DNA from: CAZHDI01 sp964531285
GTDB lineage: Bacteria; Pseudomonadota; Alphaproteobacteria; JAJFIK01
Reading direction: 5' to 3'
Assembly (NCBI GenBank): GCA_964531285.1
Contig: CAZHDI010000148.1
Span: 1 to 5,967 of the forward strand
Length of the DNA stretch: 5,967 bases
Part shown: positions 5,908 to 5,967 of the stretch, piece after piece
Layout of the letters: every line of letters begins with the position of its first letter
Numbering within the stretch: position 1 is the stretch's first letter
The notes under the pieces: generated by a model
Told to the model about the DNA's origin: nothing
Databases searched by the model: none
The model's input: the letters and a program-made list of their open reading frames with translations, nothing else
Made by a program: the position numbers and the translations under genes

Positions 5908-5967
5908 TGCGCCCGCGCCTCGCTATGGCGCCGCGCCGCCTGGACGGGCGGCTCGCCGCGTTCGGGT
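5907..5967 (+). CDS. Possible start of a third gene in the eipB operon, truncated by the window
   Basis: An ATG at 5907 overlaps the OsmC stop as TGATG, the same arrangement as between eipB and the OsmC gene. The frame stays open for 20 codons to the window end, and a second in-frame ATG lies at 5925. The visible residues (MRPRLAMAPRRLDGRLAAFG) are basic, show no signal peptide and are too few to assign a family. No Shine-Dalgarno motif is evident. In GC-rich DNA 20 open codons prove little; the case rests on the overlap pattern. A convergent minus-strand gene ending at a TAG (complement of 5923-5925) is the main alternative. Confidence 0.4.
   Translation, partial: MRPRLAMAPRRLDGRLAAFG

Overview
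The window is a GC-rich, densely packed stretch of a bacterial chromosome, almost certainly from an alphaproteobacterium. The strongest taxonomic pointers are an EipB/DUF1849 periplasmic protein, a family largely confined to Alphaproteobacteria, and a RidA–GDPD–FemAB-like–HIT gene string of a kind I associate with that class. I cannot place it to genus. No mobile element, CRISPR array, RNA gene or phage gene is visible, and no stretch without a gene exceeds 300 bases.

Layout. (1) Bases 2-652, + strand: the 3' part of clpA, the AAA+ unfoldase of the ClpAP protease, followed by a GC-rich hairpin that may terminate it. (2) 713-1480, +: an unrecognised lipoprotein with a clear lipobox. (3) 4421 down to 1490, - strand: a four-gene operon converging on the lipoprotein gene. 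Its order is a RidA-family protein, a glycerophosphodiester phosphodiesterase, a FemAB/GNAT-like acyltransferase-fold protein and a HIT-family hydrolase. The gaps are 5 nt, a 4-nt ATGA overlap and 3 nt, so co-transcription and partial translational coupling are very likely. (4) 4422-4591: the divergent control region. It holds a reasonable sigma-70-like promoter for the minus-strand operon, with an inverted repeat in its spacer and a helically phased direct repeat just upstream. (5) 4592-5907, +: eipB and an OsmC-family gene, joined by a TGATG stop/start overlap. A second TGATG at the end of the OsmC gene suggests a third gene that runs off the window at 5967.

Biologically this is housekeeping, maintenance and envelope content. 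It covers protein quality control (ClpA), removal of reactive enamine/imine metabolites (RidA family), phospholipid head-group turnover (GDPD), nucleotide-conjugate hydrolysis (HIT), envelope integrity (EipB) and organic peroxide detoxification (OsmC). I see no convincing undescribed system. The points most worth checking are the divergent regulatory region, the coupled eipB–osmC pair, the uncharacterised lipoprotein with four extra cysteines, and the FemAB-like protein embedded in a metabolic operon.

Four of the six complete genes have starts that differ from the longest open frame. I moved them on the evidence of Shine-Dalgarno motifs, stop/start overlaps and where family similarity begins: the FemAB-like gene to 3190, GDPD to 3948, RidA to 4421 and eipB to 4592.
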